Numbered from the stretch's first letter, positions 43,125 to 52,750 are shown. The stretch is DNA of 64,000 bases from an uncultured Psychroserpens sp. (GCA_947489585.1 CANLEE010000005.1:62001-126000); one strand, 5' to 3'. Numbers and translations are program-made. The notes: generated by a model not told the origin, from the letters alone.

Positions 43125-45533
43125 ATGTTTAAACTATTTACAAAGGATTTTTGGGAAGTTGTTGCGCGATTAATATTGCGTAACAAAATTGGTATACTCG
43201 TTATCATTATTTTAGCGACCCTATTCTTTAGTTACCAATGGAAACATATGCGTTTCACCTACACTGAAGCCAATATGCTTCCAGACGATCATGAGGTTAA
43301 TGTAACTTATAATGAGTTTCTTAATGTTTTTGGAGAAGAAGGCAATTTAATTGTACTTGGTGTTAGAGATTCTACATTATTTACTGTTGAAAAGCTAAAC
43401 GCTTGGAACCAACTTTCAGAAGACTTTAAAACATTTAACGAGGTTGAAACAGTTGTCTCAATTAACGACCTTCAGAAACTTGTCAAAAACACTAAAACTG
43501 AAAAGTTTGACTTAGTCCCTTTTATCAAAGACTCAATTACATCTATTGAGCAGATTGATATACTTCAAGAAGAGCTATTTGAGAAGTATCCTTTTTATGA
43601 TAATTTCTTATTCAATACAGAAACTAAAACGATAAGAACTGCCATCTACCTTAATAAGGATATTGTTAATACATCGGCAAGAAAGGACTTCATCATGTTA
43701 ACACTAGATGAAAAGATTAAGGCCTTTGAGCAAGCCACTGATTTGGATGTCAGAATTTCTGGCATGCCATATATACGCACCCTAAATTCGCAAAATATTG
43801 TTGATGAAATTGGTCTCTTTATTGGTTTAGCCTTAGGGGTAACCTCACTTATTTTCTTTTTCTTTTTCAGATCATTTAGAGCCACTTTTATTTCTCTTAT
43901 TGTGGTTTGTGTTGGTGTAATGTGGACTTTTGGAATATTAGGCTTACTCAAATATGAAATCACTGTACTAACGGCATTAATTCCGCCTTTGATTATTGTT
44001 ATTGGAATTCCGAACTGTATTTTCCTCATCAATAAATACCAACATGAAGTAAAACTTCATGGTAATAAAGTCAAATCATTACAGCGTGTTATTACCAAAA
44101 TTGGTAATGCAACCTTAATGACAAACGTGACAACAGCTTCTGGTTTTGCAACGTTTATTTTAACTGAAAGTAAAATACTTAAAGAGTTTGGTATCGTTGC
44201 ATCCTTGAGCATTTTAGCAATTTTCATATTGTGCTTGCTTATTATTCCAATTATGTACACTTTTTTACCTTATCCAAAAGAGCGTCATTTAGAGCATTTA
44301 AATAAACGTTGGATTGGTGGCTTTGTTAATTGGACTGAGCGCATGGTAAGAGAACAAAAAATCGGCATTTATGTGACCTCTCTTATACTTATAATTGCAA
44401 GTATTATTGGTATTTATAAAATAGAAATCTCAGGCAGTCTCATTGAAGATATGCCAAAAGAAGAAGCCTTTTTTAAAGACATTCGTTTCTTTGAAGAAGA
44501 GTTTGATGGCATTATGCCTTTAGAGATTATGGTGGATACCAAACGTAAAAAAGGGGTCATGAAGTTGAGTACGCTCAAAAAAATGGAACAGATTGAAAAC
44601 CTCATTGATGAAACTCCAGAATTGTCACGTCCTATTTCAGTAGTAAGCCTTGTAAAATATAGTAAGCAAGCTTATTATAATGGCAATCCAAAATACTATC
44701 AATTACCTACATCTCAAGAAAACAGCTTCATTTTATCATATGCTAAAAATTCATCTTCAGATGTTGATTTACTACAAAATTTTGTAGATAGTACTGGTCA
44801 ATATGCACGCATTACTACCTTTATGAAAGATATCGGTACTGACAAAATGGAGCGTATTGAAGAAGATCTTCAAAATAAGATAAACAAAACATTTCAACCT
44901 GCCGATCGCTACAATGTGACAATGACAGGAAAAGCATTAGTCTTTCAAAAAGGAACCAAATACTTAGTTAAAAACTTAGCGATATCATTATCCTTGGCCA
45001 TTTTCCTCATTTCTGTATTCATGGCCTATATGTTTAGATCGGTAAGAATGATCATTGTATCCTTAATCCCTAACGTCTTACCTCTAGTAATTACTGCAGG
45101 GTTAATGGGGTATTTAGGTGTGCCTATAAAGCCATCTACCATTTTGGTGTTTAGTATTGCCTTTGGTATTTCGGTTGATGATACTATACATTTCTTGGCT
45201 AAATACAGACAAGAACTTCAAGCTAACCATTGGAAAATACGTAAATCGGTTTACGCAGCATTGCGGGAAACTGGTGTGAGTATGTTCTACACATCTATTG
45301 TATTATTCTTTGGTTTTATTGTATTTACAACGTCCAGCTTTGGAGGAACTGTTGCTCTTGGAGCTTTAGTTTCGGCTACTTTATTATTTGCGATGTTGTC
45401 AAACTTACTATTACTTCCATCATTATTATTATCTCTTGAACGTAGTATTGCCAATAAGGAAGTGATGCGAGAACCATCAATAAATATCATTCCTGTAGAA
45501 GATGATGATTCTGAGGAAAGCATAAATTCATAA
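43125..45533 (+). CDS. RND/MMPL-family exporter with sterol-sensing-like membrane domains
   Basis: 802 residues in the classical two-repeat RND layout. TM1 is about 20-40, a first periplasmic domain about 41-225, then a six-helix block (about 228-400). TM7 is about 418-436, a second periplasmic domain about 437-620, then a second six-helix block (about 625-780). GISVDDTIHFLAKYRQEL in repeat two carries the acidic residues used for proton coupling. It resembles the hopanoid/MmpL (patched-like) branch rather than the tripartite AcrB pumps, and no membrane-fusion partner is adjacent. Substrate possibly lipid. The acidic C-terminal tail DDDSEESINS is cytoplasmic. Confidence 0.88.
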   Translation: MFKLFTKDFWEVVARLILRNKIGILVIIILATLFFSYQWKHMRFTYTEANMLPDDHEVNVTYNEFLNVFGEEGNLIVLGVRDSTLFTVEKLNAWNQLSEDFKTFNEVETVVSINDLQKLVKNTKTEKFDLVPFIKDSITSIEQIDILQEELFEKYPFYDNFLFNTETKTIRTAIYLNKDIVNTSARKDFIMLTLDEKIKAFEQATDLDVRISGMPYIRTLNSQNIVDEIGLFIGLALGVTSLIFFFFFRSFRATFISLIVVCVGVMWTFGILGLLKYEITVLTALIPPLIIVIGIPNCIFLINKYQHEVKLHGNKVKSLQRVITKIGNATLMTNVTTASGFATFILTESKILKEFGIVASLSILAIFILCLLIIPIMYTFLPYPKERHLEHLNKRWIGGFVNWTERMVREQKIGIYVTSLILIIASIIGIYKIEISGSLIEDMPKEEAFFKDIRFFEEEFDGIMPLEIMVDTKRKKGVMKLSTLKKMEQIENLIDETPELSRPISVVSLVKYSKQAYYNGNPKYYQLPTSQENSFILSYAKNSSSDVDLLQNFVDSTGQYARITTFMKDIGTDKMERIEEDLQNKINKTFQPADRYNVTMTGKALVFQKGTKYLVKNLAISLSLAIFLISVFMAYMFRSVRMIIVSLIPNVLPLVITAGLMGYLGVPIKPSTILVFSIAFGISVDDTIHFLAKYRQELQANHWKIRKSVYAALRETGVSMFYTSIVLFFGFIVFTTSSFGGTVALGALVSATLLFAMLSNLLLLPSLLLSLERSIANKEVMREPSINIIPVEDDDSEESINS

Positions 45534-45538
45534 ACATT

Positions 45539-45546
45539 TATATTTG
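45539..45546 (+). promoter_or_regulatory. -7 box (TATATTTG) for asnS
   Basis: Exact TAnnTTTG in the 30-bp gap after the exporter gene, 17 bp before the asnS ATG. It suggests independent transcription. Confidence 0.5.
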
Positions 45547-45563
45547 CATAAAATTTCAAAATA

Positions 45564-46994
45564 ATGAGCTATACAGTTTCACAATTATTGACACAAGACA
45601 TTGCCTTTCAGCCTATCGAAATTAAGGGCTGGGTAAGAACTTTTAGAGCAAACCGATTTATCGCTCTAAATGATGGTTCTACACTACATAATATACAATG
45701 TGTTGTTGATTTTGAAAACACAGATGAAAACACTTTAAAACGCATTACAACTGGTGCTGCAGTCCATATAAAAGGTGAATTGGTTGAAAGCCAAGGAAAA
45801 GGGCAAAAAGTAGAAATACAAGTAACGTCTATTGCTATTTTAGGAGATTCTGATCCTGATGAATACCCTATTCAACCTAAAAAACATACGTTTGAATTCT
45901 TACGAGAAAATGCACACTTACGCACAAGAACGAATACATTTAGTGCCGTCATGCGTTTGCGTTCATCATTATCATTTGCTATCCACAAGTATTTCAATGA
46001 GAACGAGTTTTACTACATGCATACACCAATTGTCACAGGAAGTGATGCAGAAGGTGCTGGTGAAATGTTTAGAGTAAGTGCTTTAGACCCAAAGAATCCG
46101 CCTTTAGATGACGACGGAAACATCAACTATAAAGAAGATTTCTTCGGAAAAGAAACCAACCTTACCGTATCTGGGCAATTAGAAGCTGAAACCTATGCCA
46201 TGTCGTTAGGAAAAGTCTATACTTTTGGACCAACCTTCAGGGCCGAAAATTCAAATACGTCTCGTCATTTAGCCGAATTCTGGATGATAGAGCCAGAAGT
46301 CGCTTTTATGGATTTGGCAGGAAACATGGACTTAGCTGAAGACTTTATGAAGTCGGTATTAAGTTATGTTTTAGAACACAATCAAGACGACTTAGAATTT
46401 TTAGAAAAGCGTTTACTTGATGAAGAGAAAACTAAACCTCAAGCCGAACGTTCAGAAATGAGCTTAATAGAAAAAATAAAGTTTGTTGTAGACAATAATT
46501 TTAAACGTGTAAGTTATACTGAAGCTATTGAGATTTTACGAAACTGCAAACCAAACAAGAAGAAAAAATTCAACTATATTATTGAAGAATGGGGAGCCGA
46601 CTTACAAAGTGAACATGAGCGTTTCTTAGTAGAGAAGCATTTTAAATGTCCTGTAATCTTATTTGACTATCCAGCAAATATCAAAGCGTTTTACATGCGC
46701 TTAAACGAAGACGGAAAAACAGTTCGCGCTATGGATATTTTATTTCCAGGTATTGGAGAAATGGTTGGAGGTTCGCAACGTGAAGAACGTTTAGACGTTT
46801 TAAAAGAGAAAATGAAAGCATTAGATATTCCTGAAGAAGAATTATGGTGGTACTTAGACTTACGTAAATATGGTACTGCTGTTCATTCTGGTTTCGGACT
46901 AGGCTTTGAGCGCTTAGTGATGTTTGCAACAGGAATGGGTAACATTAGAGATGTCATCCCTTACCCTAGAACACCTCAAAATGCAGAATTTTAA
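45564..46994 (+). CDS. asnS: Asparaginyl-tRNA synthetase
   Basis: Class IIb synthetase, 476 residues. The N-terminal OB anticodon-binding domain (about 1-115; VEIKGWVRTFRANRFIALNDGS-type, here IEIKGWVRTFRANRFIALNDGS) precedes the catalytic domain. Motif 2 region is TFGPTFRAENSNTSRHLAEFWMIEPE and motif 3 is GFGLGFERLVMFATGMGNIRDVIPYPRTP. The insert QSEHERFLVEKHF and the Asn-type ending PRTPQNAEF separate it from AspRS and LysRS. A terminator follows at 47024-47060. Confidence 0.97.
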   Translation: MSYTVSQLLTQDIAFQPIEIKGWVRTFRANRFIALNDGSTLHNIQCVVDFENTDENTLKRITTGAAVHIKGELVESQGKGQKVEIQVTSIAILGDSDPDEYPIQPKKHTFEFLRENAHLRTRTNTFSAVMRLRSSLSFAIHKYFNENEFYYMHTPIVTGSDAEGAGEMFRVSALDPKNPPLDDDGNINYKEDFFGKETNLTVSGQLEAETYAMSLGKVYTFGPTFRAENSNTSRHLAEFWMIEPEVAFMDLAGNMDLAEDFMKSVLSYVLEHNQDDLEFLEKRLLDEEKTKPQAERSEMSLIEKIKFVVDNNFKRVSYTEAIEILRNCKPNKKKKFNYIIEEWGADLQSEHERFLVEKHFKCPVILFDYPANIKAFYMRLNEDGKTVRAMDILFPGIGEMVGGSQREERLDVLKEKMKALDIPEEELWWYLDLRKYGTAVHSGFGLGFERLVMFATGMGNIRDVIPYPRTPQNAEF

Positions 46995-47023
46995 TTCTTC
47001 GAAATGACTCATAAATAGACAAA

Positions 47024-47060
47024 AAAGACCTGCTAGATTTAAAATCTGACAGGTCTTTTA
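47024..47060 (+). terminator. Intrinsic terminator after asnS
   Basis: AAAGACCTG / CAGGTCTTT outer stem with an inner AGATTT/AAATCT stem and a following T/A tract. Confidence 0.85.
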
Positions 47061-47138
47061 AATTATTCTTAAAAGCATTTGATTTTATCAGCATATATCA
47101 ATAGTTTTTTTAACTTTACTTTGTACCAAATTTATAAT

Positions 47139-48599
47139 ATGCTCAAACAATATTTACAGTTTAAACTATCACAAAAGTTGTCACCGCAACAAATTCAACT
47201 TATGAAGTTGATACAGCTGCCTACACAAGCATTTGAGCAACGTATAAAGCAAGAATTGGAAGAAAATCCTGCTCTAGATACTGGGAAAGAGACTAAAGAT
47301 GAAGATACATTTGATGAGTTTGATAATTCTGATGATGACTATAATGATAATGAAGAAATCAATACAGAAGACATTAATATTGATGAGTATTTAAGTGATG
47401 ATGATGTTCCTGAGTATCGTACTCAGGCTAACAATTATAGTGCTGATGATGAGGAAAAAAATGTCCCTTATGCAGCTGGCACATCATTTACGCAGCATTT
47501 ACGACAACAATTAAACACCTTTAGACTTAACGAAGAAGAGCGAGAGATTGCCGATTTTTTGGTTGGAAGCGTTGATGAAAGTGGTTATATTCGTCGTGCG
47601 TTGAGTGATATTATGGACGACTTGGCTTTTACTCAAAATGTATTTACCACTGAGGAGAAAATAGAACATGTTTTACAAAAAGTACATCAGTTAGATCCAG
47701 CAGGTGTTGGGGCTCGTAATCTTCAGGAGTGTCTCAGCATTCAGCTCCATAGAAAAGAAAAGCAACCAGATATAGAACTAGCTTGTAATATTATTGACAA
47801 GGCTTTTGATCAGTTTACTAAAAAACATTACAAAAAATTACTTCAGAAATTTGACATTACTGAAATTCAACTTAGAGATGCTATTGAAGAAATAGAACGT
47901 TTGAATCCTAAACCAGGAGGCTCTTATGCAGGGAATAACAAAATAGTTGAACATGTCGTTCCTGATTTTGCTATAAAAATTGTAGAAGGTGAATTAGAAC
48001 TCACCCTTAACGGAAGAAACGCACCTGAACTTCATGTATCACGAGAGTATAGTAATATGATGAAGGGGTACAAGGAATCTAAAGACAAAAGTAGATCCCA
48101 AAAAGATGCGGTTATGTTTATCAAACAAAAGTTAGATGCAGCCAAATGGTTTATTGAAGCTATTAAGCAACGTCAACAAACCCTTTTTGTAACCATGAGT
48201 GCTATTATGCATTATCAAAAGGAATACTTTCTTTCTGGCGATGAGCGTAAGTTAAAGCCAATGATTTTGAAAGATATTGCCGATGAAATTGAGATGGATG
48301 TATCCACCGTATCCCGTGTGGCAAATAGTAAATATGTAGATACACCTTACGGAACAAAGCTTATAAAAGAATTCTTTAGCGAATCAATGACTAATGATCA
48401 AGGTGAAGAAGTATCTACACGTGAGATTAAGAAAATTTTAGAAACCGTTATCGAAGAGGAAAACAAGAAAAAGCCGCTAACTGACGAAAAATTAGCCACT
48501 ATACTTAAAGAAAAGGGCTATCCTATTGCACGTAGGACGGTTGCAAAATACCGTGAACAGTTAGATATTCCTGTGGCACGATTGCGGAAGAAAATATAA
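47139..48599 (+). CDS. rpoN: RNA polymerase sigma-54 factor
   Basis: 486 residues from the ATG giving MLKQYLQFKLSQKLSPQQIQLMKLIQLP, the typical region I start. The frame continues 20 codons upstream, but that part is not conserved-looking. Region I (1-50) is followed by an acidic region II (about 55-120; runs of DEFDNSDDDYND). The core-binding domain (about 125-310) and the DNA-binding domain follow, with HTH VSTVSRVANSKYVDTPYGTKLIKEFFS and the RpoN box ARRTVAKYREQ near 463-473. No enhancer-binding protein is encoded nearby. The stop overlaps the next start by 1 bp. Confidence 0.96.
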   Translation: MLKQYLQFKLSQKLSPQQIQLMKLIQLPTQAFEQRIKQELEENPALDTGKETKDEDTFDEFDNSDDDYNDNEEINTEDINIDEYLSDDDVPEYRTQANNYSADDEEKNVPYAAGTSFTQHLRQQLNTFRLNEEEREIADFLVGSVDESGYIRRALSDIMDDLAFTQNVFTTEEKIEHVLQKVHQLDPAGVGARNLQECLSIQLHRKEKQPDIELACNIIDKAFDQFTKKHYKKLLQKFDITEIQLRDAIEEIERLNPKPGGSYAGNNKIVEHVVPDFAIKIVEGELELTLNGRNAPELHVSREYSNMMKGYKESKDKSRSQKDAVMFIKQKLDAAKWFIEAIKQRQQTLFVTMSAIMHYQKEYFLSGDERKLKPMILKDIADEIEMDVSTVSRVANSKYVDTPYGTKLIKEFFSESMTNDQGEEVSTREIKKILETVIEEENKKKPLTDEKLATILKEKGYPIARRTVAKYREQLDIPVARLRKKI

Positions 48600-49204
48600 T
48601 GAACCACATCCTTAAAAGCATATCATACATTTTTCATCCACTGTTAATGCCGCTGCTTGGCGTTGTGTTTTATTTATCAAAGTCACCACGTTTTATTCCA
48701 GAGCCAGTGATGAGGGCCAAAGTGTTTTCAATAACTATACTTACTATAATTTTACCAATCCTACTCTTTTACTTATTAAAAACCATACGTAAAGTAGAGT
48801 CTTTTCATTTAGAAACCGTTGAAGAGCGCCGAATACCTTTAGCGATAAATAGTGCTATTGTTGTACTTATTATAATTCGTGTATTACCAATTGATGAAAT
48901 TCCAGAATTGTATTTCTTTTTTATTGGTATTCTTATTTCTACAATAACGTGTTTTGCATTGGCTTTGGCTAAATTCAAAGCGAGTATACATATGATAGCC
49001 TCAGCTGGGTTTTTTATGTTTGCAATAGCTTTAGCAATTCATTTCAAAATAAATATTAATGGAACCATAGCACTAATGTGCGTTATTTTAGGTGCCATAG
49101 CAACTTCTAGATTACATTTAAAAGCACATACGCCTGTTGAACTTGTTGTTGGCTGTTTAGTTGGTTTTTTGCCTCAGTTAATTATGTTGAACTATTGGTT
49201 ATAG
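48599..49204 (+). CDS. PAP2-like membrane protein
   Basis: 201 residues with about six membrane helices. The motif SRLHLKAHTPVELVVG near residues 165-182 resembles the SGH/SR-x5-H region of PAP2-type phosphatases. The first catalytic motif (KxxxxxxRP) is not evident, so enzymatic activity is doubtful. The reading frame is coupled to rpoN through TAATG, implying cotranscription. Related small membrane proteins commonly follow rpoN or asnS in flavobacteria; role unknown. Confidence 0.72.
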   Translation: MNHILKSISYIFHPLLMPLLGVVFYLSKSPRFIPEPVMRAKVFSITILTIILPILLFYLLKTIRKVESFHLETVEERRIPLAINSAIVVLIIIRVLPIDEIPELYFFFIGILISTITCFALALAKFKASIHMIASAGFFMFAIALAIHFKININGTIALMCVILGAIATSRLHLKAHTPVELVVGCLVGFLPQLIMLNYWL

Positions 49205-49209
49205 TAAGC

Positions 49210-49938
49210 TTATAAAATATAAAATATCAATCCTATTTTGACCGCATTCATATCAATACTTTTACCATCGCTTTCCAACTTAGCGTTATTATCAAAAATA
49301 CTGTTGAGCCCATAATAGAAATGGAAGTTAACATTAGAATAACCTGCACTTAAGGTTAGTCCGTATTGAAGTGCATTAATATCATCAATGTTTGACAATT
49401 TTATATCACTTGGGTTTCCATTAAACTTTGAAGAATTGTGAAGCACATAGCCAATTTTAAACCCAGCATAAATTCTCCAAAAATCATAGTCAGTTGGAGT
49501 AGATCTTCGCCATCTAAACTCAATTGGAACTTCAACCAGATAGGTCGTAAATTTATTTTTACTAAACGACACATCACCATCGATTACTGAATAATTAAAA
49601 TCTCCATTAGCTTCAGAAATTAATAAGGTTTGGTTAAAAGAGTTGGTTGATAAACCTAAACCGACACCAATAGCAATATTTCGGTCTTTATTGATTGGCA
49701 TATCTCTTATAAAACCGAAATGAAAGCCACTTGAAAAACCACTTTGAGATACACCATCAGGTTTATTACCAAGTAAATTATATGTTACAGATACATAGAA
49801 TTGATCTTCCCTGTATCTATTGTCTATAACTTTAATACTATCCTGTTCCTTAGTTTCAGAAAGTGGGTTGTCTTGATCTTGAGCAAATAAACCAAATAAA
49901 GGTACTATTAGAAAAAAGTATAACAATAAACGTTTCAT
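49210..49938 (-). CDS. PorT-family-like outer-membrane beta-barrel protein
   Basis: 242 residues from MKRLLLYFFLIVPLFGLFAQ; an upstream in-frame start six codons earlier would put extra residues before the signal peptide. The mature part reads as an eight-stranded barrel with strands such as FYVSVTYNLLG, GFHFGFIRDM, IAIGVGLGLSTNSF, TYLVEVPIEFRWR, RIYAGFKIGYVLHNS, YGLTLSAGYSNVNFHFYYGL and VKIGLIFYIL. It resembles porin-family/PorT-type proteins but is not clearly the type IX secretion PorT. A -7 box lies 4 bp upstream of the ATG. Convergent with the rpoN unit. Confidence 0.72.
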   Translation of the reverse strand: MKRLLLYFFLIVPLFGLFAQDQDNPLSETKEQDSIKVIDNRYREDQFYVSVTYNLLGNKPDGVSQSGFSSGFHFGFIRDMPINKDRNIAIGVGLGLSTNSFNQTLLISEANGDFNYSVIDGDVSFSKNKFTTYLVEVPIEFRWRRSTPTDYDFWRIYAGFKIGYVLHNSSKFNGNPSDIKLSNIDDINALQYGLTLSAGYSNVNFHFYYGLNSIFDNNAKLESDGKSIDMNAVKIGLIFYIL

Positions 49939-49942
49939 ATCA

Positions 49943-49950
49943 CAAATATA
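49943..49950 (-). promoter_or_regulatory. -7 box (TATATTTG) for the barrel protein, near-leaderless
   Basis: Exact TAnnTTTG on the minus strand with only 4 nt before the ATG at 49938. Confidence 0.45.
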
Positions 49951-49985
49951 ACTCAATAGTTTAAAGAAAATTTTAGCTTATAAAT

Positions 49986-50017
49986 AAAAAAAGCATCCAA
50001 TATTGGATGCTTTTTTT
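49986..50017 (-). terminator. Terminator of the ExbB-ExbD operon
   Basis: AAAAAAGCATCCAATATTGGATGCTTTTTT is a near-perfect palindrome with A and T runs on either side. It lies after the last exbD gene on the minus strand. Confidence 0.9.
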
Positions 50018-50035
50018 ATTTATAATATTACCTAA

Positions 50036-50512
50036 TTAATTATCAAGAGCACTACCTGTACCTACACTATAATTAATTTTCAAAGCATTCGCTTCTCTAA
50101 GTTCTTGTTTGATATCTCCTACAATACCCATATTCGCTTCTTTATCTACTTTAAGTGATACCGTCATATATGGAATCAGATCTTCTGTTAGCAAATTTTG
50201 TCTCTCAGAACTAATAAATGCTTGAATCTCACTAATATCAGCAAACTTATCATTAAGTTGCAATCTAGCTTCAGTACCAAACTTTTCATAACCTCTAGCA
50301 GGTTTACCTGCATAGATATAACTAATTGGATATTTCTTTTCTAGCTTTTCAACCTGATCTGCTAATGGTAATCTGTTCTCGATCAAAAGTGTATCCTCTC
50401 GCATAACCGTTACTACCATGAAGAAAAACAATAGCATAAAAACAATATCTGGTAACGATGCTGTATTCACAGCAGGTAAAGCATTGTCTTTTTTACTTTT
50501 AAATTTAGACAT
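50036..50512 (-). CDS. exbD: ExbD/TolR-family biopolymer transport protein (second copy)
   Basis: 158 residues. One N-terminal membrane helix is preceded by a Lys-rich segment (MSKFKSKKDNALPAVNTASLPDIVFMLLFFFMVVT). It carries the conserved proton-path aspartate in LPDIVFM (Asp22). The periplasmic domain (about 45-158) is short and polar. Works with ExbB to energise outer-membrane processes using proton flux, with a TonB-like or Tol-like partner not encoded here. Last gene of the exbB-orf-exbD-exbD operon. Confidence 0.92.
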   Translation of the reverse strand: MSKFKSKKDNALPAVNTASLPDIVFMLLFFFMVVTVMREDTLLIENRLPLADQVEKLEKKYPISYIYAGKPARGYEKFGTEARLQLNDKFADISEIQAFISSERQNLLTEDLIPYMTVSLKVDKEANMGIVGDIKQELREANALKINYSVGTGSALDN

Positions 50513-50527
50513 AATTTAATGTTTTAT

Positions 50528-51136
50528 TTATTGTACTTCAGAAAGTTTTTCTGGATATTCTGCTCTAATTTGATCTATAATTTCTTTAAGCTTGTCTGTA
50601 TCACCAGGAAACTTAGGGTCTTTATAGTTTTTCTCCATCATAACAAAATCCATATCTCTAAATCCTTTTTGAGGTCCTATTAGTAACGCTCTTTTATTAC
50701 GCAAATCATTATAAGCAGCTACTAATTCATTCTGAACAGATATATATGCAGCATAAGATGTCTCTCTCTCATTCTTTAAAGAGATAATTGCTTTATCTGG
50801 ATTATCAGATGATTTAGGGTTTTTACCACCATTACAATAGTCACAAGAACCATCACCACCATTATCTAAAAACTCAATAGCAGCTTTTCTCAAATCCTTG
50901 AGTTCCATCAACTCATCTTCAACCAATAATTGATCCTTACCATTTAATAAAACTGTAAAGATGTTCTTTTGCTTGATAACAACATCCTCTTCATTTGGTG
51001 GCTCTATTGGAGGAAGCTTACGGCTTATCCCAGAATCTTTAGGAATGGTTGTTGTTACTAAGAAAAATATAAGAAGTAGGAATGCAATATCTGCCATAGA
51101 TCCTGCATTAACTTCTGGTGCTGATCGTTTTGCCAT
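50528..51136 (-). CDS. exbD: ExbD/TolR-family biopolymer transport protein (first copy, with CxxC insert)
   Basis: 202 residues. AGSMADIAFLLLIFFLVTTT is the membrane helix with Asp16 as the proton-path residue. The periplasmic part carries an insert of about 35 residues (about 95-130) containing CDYCNGGKNP, a CxxC pair that the other ExbD lacks. The insert could form a disulfide or bind a metal. Bacteroidota operons often carry two unequal ExbD proteins; the second here is shorter. Starts 8 bp after the 147-residue membrane protein. Confidence 0.92.
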   Translation of the reverse strand: MAKRSAPEVNAGSMADIAFLLLIFFLVTTTIPKDSGISRKLPPIEPPNEEDVVIKQKNIFTVLLNGKDQLLVEDELMELKDLRKAAIEFLDNGGDGSCDYCNGGKNPKSSDNPDKAIISLKNERETSYAAYISVQNELVAAYNDLRNKRALLIGPQKGFRDMDFVMMEKNYKDPKFPGDTDKLKEIIDQIRAEYPEKLSEVQ

Positions 51137-51144
51137 AATTTATA

Positions 51145-51588
51145 TTATTTACTTAGCATCTTTTTAACCCCAAAAAACAACATTAAACCAGCTGCTAAAA
51201 GGATTAAAAGATAAAATGCTTTGATTCCAGCCTCAATCAATTGAGATCCGCTTTCAGATAATGTTGTACCATCGTTTAATAGTCTTTCTTCTCCAGAAGA
51301 TAAAAACCAAGCGATTGCTAATACAAGTGCAAAAACACCTAAAGACATAAGTGCCTTTTTAAGTTTATCAGGATGGCTAACTAGGTTAACCAAACTAAAT
51401 ACAACAGCAGATATTGTTGCAATTGCTAAAACAACATAAGCTAAATTTGCAAAACCAGATAAAATACCTTGGTTAGCAGTATCAGCCTCAATCGCTTCAT
51501 CACCTATCATCATTATTCTTACTAAAAAGAATACTGCAATTAGACCGATTACTAAAGCAACAATTTTGATTATTTTTTGAATATTCAT
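51145..51588 (-). CDS. Small four-helix membrane protein of the ExbB-ExbD operon
   Basis: 147 residues with four predicted membrane helices (about 7-30, 46-70, 82-102, 120-140) and a short basic end (GVKKMLSK). It sits between exbB and the first exbD, an arrangement repeated in flavobacteria, so it probably belongs to the motor complex. No known domain is recognisable, and the function is inferred only from position. Confidence 0.8.
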   Translation of the reverse strand: MNIQKIIKIVALVIGLIAVFFLVRIMMIGDEAIEADTANQGILSGFANLAYVVLAIATISAVVFSLVNLVSHPDKLKKALMSLGVFALVLAIAWFLSSGEERLLNDGTTLSESGSQLIEAGIKAFYLLILLAAGLMLFFGVKKMLSK

Positions 51589-51615
51589 ATTATGTTTGAT
51601 TTAATAATTGGTTTA

Positions 51616-52386
51616 TTATTTCTTGTGTCTAACTAATAAATCCATTAGTGAGATAGACGCATCTTCCATATCGTTAACGATACTATCAATTTTTGATATA
51701 ATATAATTATAAAAGATTTGTAATATAATAGCAACAATCAGACCAAATACAGTTGTTAATAAGGCTACTTTAATACCACCTGCTACTAATGAAGGATTCA
51801 TATCACCTGCAGCTTCAATTTTATCAAAGGCATCAATCATACCAAGTACTGTTCCCATGAAACCAAGCATTGGTGCTAATGCAATGAATAAAGATATCCA
51901 TGATACATTCTTTTCTAGTTGTCCCATTTGAACACCACCATAAGCTACAACAGCTTTTTCAGCAGCATCAATATCTTCGTCGGCTCTATCTAATCCTTGA
52001 TAAAAGATAGATGCAACTGGGCCTTTAGTATTTCTACAAACTTCTTTTGCAGCTTCAATTCCACCAGAATTAAGTGCATCTTCCACGTTTGCTGTTAATT
52101 TTTTTGAATTTGTTGTTGCAAGATTTAAATAGATAATTCTTTCAATAGCAATAGCTAGTCCTAGAATTAAACATAGCAATACAATTCCCATAAAAAATGG
52201 ACCACCTTCAATAAAACGTTCTTTTACTTGTTGTGTAAAAGATCTTTCAGCTACTGCTGGTTCTTCTTGAAATGATGTGGCAACTGCCGTAGTTGCAGTC
52301 TCTACTGTGTAAGCATTTGTACTTGCATTAACAGTACCGAAAGCCATTATACATGCTATGGCTAAGATAGAAAATAGTCTTTTCAT
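51616..52386 (-). CDS. exbB: MotA/TolQ/ExbB-family proton channel
   Basis: 256 residues. A signal-peptide-like N-terminus (1-21, ending VNAS) and a short extracytoplasmic segment precede the three membrane helices (about 62-84, 165-187, 205-230). VAPMLGFMGTVLGMIDAF-type sequence (here ALAPMLGFMGTVLGMIDAF) and GGIKVALLTTVFGLIVAI are the family signatures. Forms the channel that drives the ExbD proteins encoded downstream. First gene of the operon. Confidence 0.94.
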   Translation of the reverse strand: MKRLFSILAIACIMAFGTVNASTNAYTVETATTAVATSFQEEPAVAERSFTQQVKERFIEGGPFFMGIVLLCLILGLAIAIERIIYLNLATTNSKKLTANVEDALNSGGIEAAKEVCRNTKGPVASIFYQGLDRADEDIDAAEKAVVAYGGVQMGQLEKNVSWISLFIALAPMLGFMGTVLGMIDAFDKIEAAGDMNPSLVAGGIKVALLTTVFGLIVAIILQIFYNYIISKIDSIVNDMEDASISLMDLLVRHKK

Positions 52387-52634
52387 CGTTCTTGTTCTTA
52401 ATTTTATTAGTTAAAGTGTTAAAGATATAAAAAAATTGTAATTAAAAAATAAAAATCCCAATTGAGTCGTGAGGTTTAACGTTGTTTCAATCAATTTGAA
52501 ATTTTATAGTGACGAATTTAAATAAAATGTTTTGGATTTTTGGTTAGGATTTTAAAAAATCTTTAAAAAACAGATAATCTGCCACCCTTTTAACATAACT
52601 AGTTCGTATTTCTTACTTCAGAAGTTTCATTAGG

Positions 52635-52734
52635 ATTGACTTTGTCTATCTCAAAATGGATTTACTGGTAATATATCTTATTAGCAAACTAACGTTTGCT
52701 TATCAAAACACTCTAGCAGATTTACTGAAGCAAG
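52635..52734. repeat. Direct repeat copy A, upstream half
   Basis: About 100 bp repeated at 52751-52848 with a 115-116 bp period. The stretch from TTAGCAAACTAACGTTTGCT to CAGATTT is identical in both. The last 30 bp (52705-52734) are the exact inverse of 52846-52875. The intergenic region 52387-52885 holds no gene otherwise. Confidence 0.85.
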
Positions 52735-52750
52735 GTCTAATTATATTGAG

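Noticed and set aside
47079..47138. N-terminal extension of rpoN by 20 residues
   Set aside because: Sigma-54 region I starts at MLKQYLQFKLSQKL; the extension is hydrophobic/aromatic and unlike region I.
52387..52634. Gene-free stretch upstream of exbB checked for small genes
   Set aside because: Only AT-rich sequence and a possible TATCTTTA -7 element (52420-52427, minus) for exbB; no credible ORF or RNA.
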